A stretch of DNA of 64,000 nucleotides, from positions 18,256,425 to 18,320,424 of the forward strand of contig NC_056546.1 in the NCBI RefSeq assembly GCF_910596095.1. The letters run 5' to 3'. Below, piece after piece: positions 60,701 through 64,000 of this stretch (within the stretch, counting starts at the first letter, position 1; the number at the start of each line of letters is the position of its first letter). The translations under genes and the position numbers were made by a program. Below the pieces are notes generated by a model. The model searched no databases. It had not been told where the DNA came from and saw only the letters and a list, made by a program, of their open reading frames with translations. The stretch comes from Thunnus maccoyii (Eukaryota; Chordata; Actinopteri; Scombriformes; Scombridae).

Positions 60701-63224
60701 TGTTAATCCTACAGTTTATCTCATAAAAAGAAGATTTACTCTTGGTAATTCAGTGTGGGTTTTGTACTTTTTAACTATCACTCATTTGTTCTACAGAAAT
60801 CATTCTCTTTCATTCATTCTCATTTTGACTCATCTTTCATGCCTTAATTTAAGTAATATCTTTGATAATGTGAAAAAACATCTAAAATATGAACATTTTG
60901 ACAAAGACATTGTTTTATCGAGCAAAAACACAAGTGTCATATTTGAATAATTAATATCCCCACCTTCTCTCCTGGTTGTCCAGGTGCTCCTGGTAATCCA
61001 GGAATACCTCTGTCACCCTGAATTAACAGAAATGCATAACAAAATATGTTTTTAGTGGTCATAATTTAGTGCTATCGATTGTGCCACAAATTGTGCTTTT
61101 TGACCTTCCTACCGAAACACCGGGACTCCCTTGCTCCCCCTTGTACCCATCGGGCCCACGTGGACCCTGGCAGAAGGAAGAGGGAAAAAAAACAGCTTTG
61201 AAATTTCCACATTTGATGCTCATTAGTGAATTTAATGATACAGTAGATGAAATAATAATCACTTTACCTCTACTCCTGGCGGACCTGGCACCCCTGGACT
61301 TCCTCTACTGCCAGGGATACCCTTAATTGTTAAAAAAAAAAAAAAGATGGGAGATACACAAACTTGGTTAAACATTTGAATCCCCTCAACTTTGTGCATG
61401 TTGTCTGAATAAGTCTAGGCTATGTGGTTCACTTTTAAACCATCCAAAAATCATCGCCCAGATAATCACTGTGCTGCCACCATTAGTATAATCAAACATG
61501 TTATTTTTTTACCCATTGGAAAAATAAGTACATATGTATATTTACCACTATGTTTGAGCATTCTGAGGCAATCTTGACCACATGCAATTAACAAGCATGA
61601 ATTGTCATAACCTAATGGCTACATGAACTCAAACAGGTTTTGACATTTTCTGAGATGCTGTTGTTGGATATGCTGTGACAGTGTAGCAGTTATGTTCTGT
61701 ATGTTTGTATATTGAACTATGTAGTACTCACAGGCTTACCATCAGCACCAACAGGTCCAGGCTGACCAGGTTTGCCAGCATTTCCTTGTTCCCCCTAAAG
61801 AAAACAGAATGAGGTAATTGAATCATGTGTAACTCAAACAAGTTGTTTTTATGTCTTTGTCAGTCGTATACAGGCGCCAACCTCAAAGCAGCATAAATGG
61901 ATAAATCGAAAACATGGTAACAATATGCCTTCTCAGGGGTAGAGTGTTGATTTAATTTATCTATAAACTGTGCCGAGCGAGCTAGTTTTCCTAATCTAAG
62001 AGCACTATGTGGGGTTACAAGGACCATCTGCAAGCCAGCAACAGTCCCAACATTTTGGATCTATTAGTAAATGTAGTAAAAGCATAGTGGTGACCTTATA
62101 AACACAAACATGCCCGAAACCATGTAGGTTTTATTAACAAAGAGTTTTGTTGCTAAGGTAATATCTCTCTGAGGTACTTGTATAAAGGCTTTTATGACCT
62201 GCGTTGCCATTTTTGGTTAATACCCTGTGATCAATAAAGACGGACATGCAGGTTTTATTCCCTTTCAGTAAATTTCCATTTTAACCAGTATTTATCTAAG
62301 GCAGTGGTCTGGTTTGCTTTAGCAAACAGTACAGTCCAACAGGATCTAACAGGACTAACCACAACTTACGCACAATGGCAAGCCTCAATTTGCCTTACTG
62401 GAGAAAAGAGGCTTTTTGCCGCATCCGTAATTCATTAAACAGTAAGCAGATCAGCAGGTACCTGTGTATATTTGGGTTGGAAAAGAGATAAAAGTGCTAA
62501 AACCTCCCACACAGCACAAAGGAAATCTGTGTTTACAGGCTGTGATGATTGTACTTGGTTTTGACCTATTGGTAAAGTGCAACCTCATGTGCTCATCACA
62601 TAATGATCCGACACGGACAGCAGCATTCGGACATCACCGGGGAATTCAGCACACATCTCCTCAAGGCTAGGCCATAAGAGGGAGAAAGTTTGTGCTCTGG
62701 CTCCCAACAGAAGCTGATTAGTGTCTTTGTCATTTCTAAGTTTACACATAGTTAGTTATCTTCTCTTATTTAATCTCCATCACTGTTTAAAGTAAATATT
62801 TAACCAACTGTCTGAACATTGGGGAGCTGGATGACATAGAGCTCCGTGCTGAAGCAATAACAGACTCATTGTTAGCACAGAGTGTGTTGTTGTGCGTGTA
62901 TTAATATTAGTCACATTGTGGGGATATTAGTCACCTTATAGGGACTTCCCTCCTATTTAGGCACAGCAAGGTGGTTCCCATAATTAACCTTTACATTTTA
63001 CAACTAAGCAGGTATGTAGTGGTTACTATTTAATGTCAGGTTAGTCTCCAGGTTACACCTGTACGTCAATTTGCCAAAGTGTGTAAGGAAAATTTTGCTT
63101 GTGACATGAGACAACAGAGAAAAAAAATGGAATAACTGACCTTTGTGCCTGGAAGTCCAGGGGCTCCAGGAGGACAAACACAAGGTTCTTGAGTTGGTTC
63201 AGTATAATCAGGGCTGTTGGAGCA
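48579..63224 (-). CDS. col21a1: COL21A1, collagen alpha-1(XXI) chain, 3' half (22 exons; 5' part outside window)
   Basis: Extracellular-matrix FACIT-type collagen. The visible 525 residues comprise the triple-helical regions and C-terminus, close to the corresponding span of the 957-aa human chain (from memory); the vWA and laminin-G-like exons lie to the right. Exons in order: 63224-63141, 61794-61732, 61321-61268, 61166-61113, 61017-60964, 56618-56565, 56466-56413, 56329-56276, 55719-55666, 53907-53863, 53745-53692, 53597-53544, 52415-52362, 52183-52112, 51697-51662, 50851-50807, 49799-49767, 49676-49530, 49419-49365, 49278-49087, 49007-48930, 48766-48579. Most exons encode whole Gly-X-Y triplets. 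Seen: a non-collagenous interruption after EGRS ([18 protein letters not shown]) and the FACIT Cys-x4-Cys hinge CDPSMC just after the last triplet. Ten exons are exactly 54 bp. Synteny with BMP5 supports COL21A1 over COL22A1 and other FACITs. Confidence 0.94.
48930..49007 (-). CDS. col21a1: COL21A1 exon with imperfect triplets (78 bp)
   Basis: Encodes [20 protein letters not shown] followed by GPPGPP. The GRTTIGDQ stretch breaks the Gly-X-Y rhythm by one residue. Acceptor TTGTAG, donor CCAG|GTGAAC, phase 1. Confidence 0.9.
49087..49278 (-). CDS. col21a1: COL21A1 exon, interruption to second helix (192 bp)
   Basis: Finishes the interruption ([20 protein letters not shown]) and resumes triplets ([20 protein letters not shown] through GINGMK). 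Contains a Cys-x2-Cys. Acceptor TCCTAG, donor AAAG|GTAAAG. Confidence 0.9.
49365..49419 (-). CDS. col21a1: COL21A1 non-collagenous interruption exon (55 bp)
   Basis: Encodes [18 protein letters not shown] plus one base. No triplets. The amphipathic MxEVxIRxIC pattern resembles interruptions in other FACITs. Acceptor TTACAG, donor CAGT|GTGAGT. Confidence 0.88.
49530..49676 (-). CDS. col21a1: COL21A1 long Gly-X-Y exon (147 bp)
   Basis: Encodes [20 protein letters not shown] through [12 protein letters not shown], the end of the long triple helix. Acceptor TGCCAG, donor TCT|GTATGT. Confidence 0.92.
49767..49799 (-). CDS. col21a1: COL21A1 Gly-X-Y exon (33 bp)
   Basis: Encodes [11 protein letters not shown]; the last triplet is completed by the K at the start of the next exon. 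Acceptor TTGACAG, donor GAG|GTATGT. Confidence 0.88.
49800..50806. other. COL21A1 intron, probably repeat-bearing
   Basis: About 1 kb. The part at roughly 50150-50400 (ACCAAATCTGGTGAAGATTAG and CCACATGGTGGCGCTAA) resembles a dispersed fish repeat; the match is from memory and weak. Confidence 0.5.
50807..50851 (-). CDS. col21a1: COL21A1 Gly-X-Y exon (45 bp)
   Basis: Encodes [15 protein letters not shown]. Acceptor CACCAG, donor CAC|GTGAGT. Confidence 0.88.
50852..51661. other. COL21A1 intron
   Basis: 0.8 kb; nothing recognised. The next intron towards the 5' end (51698-52111) is also empty. Confidence 0.7.
51662..51697 (-). CDS. col21a1: COL21A1 Gly-X-Y exon (36 bp)
   Basis: Encodes [12 protein letters not shown]. 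Acceptor ATCAG, donor ATG|GTAAGG. Too short for ORF-based detection; found by triplet pattern and splice sites. Confidence 0.88.
52112..52183 (-). CDS. col21a1: COL21A1 Gly-X-Y exon (72 bp)
   Basis: Encodes [20 protein letters not shown] then KGSK. Acceptor TTACAG, donor AAG|GTATTT. Confidence 0.9.
52362..52415 (-). CDS. col21a1: COL21A1 Gly-X-Y exon (54 bp)
   Basis: Encodes [18 protein letters not shown]. Acceptor ATCAAG, donor GCG|GTATGT. Confidence 0.9.
52416..53543. other. COL21A1 intron
   Basis: 1.1 kb; no feature recognised. Confidence 0.75.
53544..53597 (-). CDS. col21a1: COL21A1 Gly-X-Y exon (54 bp)
   Basis: Encodes [18 protein letters not shown]. Acceptor CTGCAG, donor AAG|GTAATC. 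Confidence 0.9.
53692..53745 (-). CDS. col21a1: COL21A1 Gly-X-Y exon (54 bp)
   Basis: Encodes [18 protein letters not shown]. Acceptor TCTAAG, donor CCT|GTGAGT. Confidence 0.9.
53863..53907 (-). CDS. col21a1: COL21A1 Gly-X-Y exon (45 bp)
   Basis: Encodes [15 protein letters not shown]. Acceptor ACTAG, donor AAG|GTGAGC. Confidence 0.9.
53908..55665. other. COL21A1 intron
   Basis: 1.76 kb with an A run at 53977-53995; no other feature recognised. Confidence 0.75.
53977..53995. repeat. Poly(A) run
   Basis: 19 consecutive A in a COL21A1 intron. Confidence 0.9.
55666..55719 (-). CDS. col21a1: COL21A1 Gly-X-Y exon (54 bp)
   Basis: Encodes [18 protein letters not shown]. Acceptor ATTAAG, donor CCT|GTGAGT. 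Confidence 0.9.
56276..56329 (-). CDS. col21a1: COL21A1 Gly-X-Y exon (54 bp)
   Basis: Encodes [18 protein letters not shown]. Acceptor TTTCAG, donor AAG|GTCTGT. Confidence 0.9.
56413..56466 (-). CDS. col21a1: COL21A1 Gly-X-Y exon (54 bp)
   Basis: Encodes [18 protein letters not shown]. Acceptor TTCCAG, donor CCC|GTAGGT. Confidence 0.9.
56565..56618 (-). CDS. col21a1: COL21A1 Gly-X-Y exon (54 bp)
   Basis: Encodes [18 protein letters not shown]. Acceptor TCTCAG, donor GTG|GTGAGA. Confidence 0.9.
56619..60963. other. COL21A1 4.3-kb intron
   Basis: Longest intron in the visible part of the gene. I searched it for Gly-X-Y text on the minus strand and found none. It carries a teleost interspersed repeat at about 57465-57995. 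Confidence 0.8.
57465..57995 (+). repeat. Teleost interspersed repeat, copy 2
   Basis: Begins in a GCTAACATG-rich segment (about 57485-57610). It continues through ATGGTAATCCATCTGAGTTG and ends with ACCAAAGTGGTGGACTGACC and CTAGCATGGCTAAAAAT. Same family as 7018-7405, opposite orientation. Confidence 0.75.
60964..61017 (-). CDS. col21a1: COL21A1 Gly-X-Y exon (54 bp)
   Basis: Encodes [18 protein letters not shown]. Acceptor ATTCAG, donor AAG|GTGGGG. Confidence 0.9.
61113..61166 (-). CDS. col21a1: COL21A1 Gly-X-Y exon (54 bp)
   Basis: Encodes [18 protein letters not shown]. Acceptor TGCCAG, donor TCG|GTAGGA. Confidence 0.9.
61268..61321 (-). CDS. col21a1: COL21A1 Gly-X-Y exon (54 bp)
   Basis: Encodes [18 protein letters not shown]. 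Acceptor ATTAAG, donor GAG|GTAAAG. Confidence 0.9.
61732..61794 (-). CDS. col21a1: COL21A1 Gly-X-Y exon (63 bp)
   Basis: Encodes [21 protein letters not shown]. Donor CCT|GTGAGT. An internal GGTAAG could act as an earlier donor but would break the triplet frame. Confidence 0.88.
63141..63224 (-). CDS. col21a1: COL21A1 exon at the start of the triple helix
   Basis: Encodes [20 protein letters not shown] followed by APGLPGTK: a cysteine-bearing linker leading into the first Gly-X-Y triplets. 84 bp, acceptor ATACAG, donor AAG|GTCAGT. First visible exon. Confidence 0.9.
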
Positions 63225-64000
63225 CTGTATGAACAAAACAAGACTCTTATTCAGTAGGCAAGACATTACGTGCACATACAGAATTATGCATATAGTGTAC
63301 AAAAGGATTTACTTTTATCCAACACAGCGATTTCCAAGCCATACCTCTCTCTTTTATCAATCTAATGTTAAATAAATTTCACAAAATCTAATAAGATACC
63401 TGAAACCCTGTTAATAGATTAAAAAAAAGAAATATAGCGACCAATTTAACATTTTTTAAATCTGTATTTAGTTCTGAATATTCAGATCTTTTTGGTAAAA
63501 TGTACATCGTAAAATGGATACCCTTTTGCTTTGAAATCAAATGCTATGAGATTTTTCCAGAAAGTTATCTGATCCTCCATTCAAAAGGAAATTGATAACT
63601 GAACTTGGATATTTTATTATAAATAAAGCATTGAGATGCGGACAGAGAGAGAGAGGGGAGAAGCAGTGGTACTTGGCAAACATCTTGTCTCTTTTGATAT
63701 TTTTATCCAAGAGCTTTGCATTAAAAACAGTAATTTGGCTCTGGCTTTGCGGTTACAGCGATTTCCAAGCCAACATAACAATGGGCCACTGCTTCACAAA
63801 CACAGTCAGAGCCAGCAGATAATAAAAAAAATATACTGAGTGCAAAATGTTTGAAGCGGAGCCATGGGTCCTCCTCCAACATATTATTTTATTCATAAAC
63901 AGATGTGATTTCAAATGAATTTCTGCTGAGTTTACACTTTCACAACAAAATACCACAGTGCACTGTACTGATGAAATATAAGACAAAAGATCATTTTATG
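63225..64000. other. COL21A1 intron reaching the window edge
   Basis: No exon recognised; upstream exons of the gene lie beyond 64000. Confidence 0.7.

Noticed and set aside
57000..60960. Possible missing collagen exons in the 4.3-kb intron
   Set aside because: No Gly-X-Y runs on the minus strand, and the residue total without them already matches the expected length of the collagenous region.

Overview
The window is nuclear DNA of a ray-finned fish, most likely a spiny-rayed (percomorph) teleost. It is AT-rich, its genes are split into many short exons with GT-AG introns, and its repeats are types common in teleosts (L2-type LINE, DIRS-type YR retroelement, Tc1-type miniature element, MITEs, CA/CT microsatellites). 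I cannot name the species.

All three recognised genes are on the minus strand and read right to left: COL21A1 (collagen XXI, 3' half, 63224 to 48579), BMP5 (complete, 45909 to 38045) and HMGCLL1 (extramitochondrial HMG-CoA lyase, complete coding region, 28675 to 9831). From memory this is the same neighbour order as on human 6p12 (HMGCLL1-BMP5-COL21A1), so the block looks like old vertebrate synteny. Every exon was placed by hand from splice sites, reading-frame phase and family conservation. The joined frames stay open: 336 aa for HMGCLL1, 463 aa for BMP5 and 525 aa for the visible part of COL21A1.

Layout: 1-3095, decayed minus-strand L2-type LINE split by a later insertion; 3690-5165, degraded cysteine-rich plus-strand block, possibly endogenous-retrovirus env; 5578-5642, lone DIRS terminal repeat; 7018-7405, teleost interspersed repeat; 9831-28675, HMGCLL1, with a 5-kb DIRS element in intron 5, a MITE in intron 2 and a foldback element in intron 1; 28676-38044, gene-free spacer; 38045-45909, BMP5; 45910-48578, short spacer that should hold the BMP5 promoter and COL21A1 3' UTR; 48579-64000, COL21A1 triple-helix exons and introns. 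Its N-terminal vWA and laminin-G-like exons lie beyond the right edge.

The genes do not form a pathway: one is a ketogenic/leucine-catabolic enzyme, one a secreted TGF-beta-family signal and one a FACIT collagen. Their proximity is best explained by synteny and possibly shared regulatory landscape. I found no convincing undescribed system. The most useful second looks are a probable GC-AG intron in BMP5, a conserved readthrough of HMGCLL1 exon 1, the intact terminal architecture but broken recombinase of the DIRS element, a foldback element whose arms are themselves repetitive, and the cysteine-rich block at 3.8-5.2 kb.
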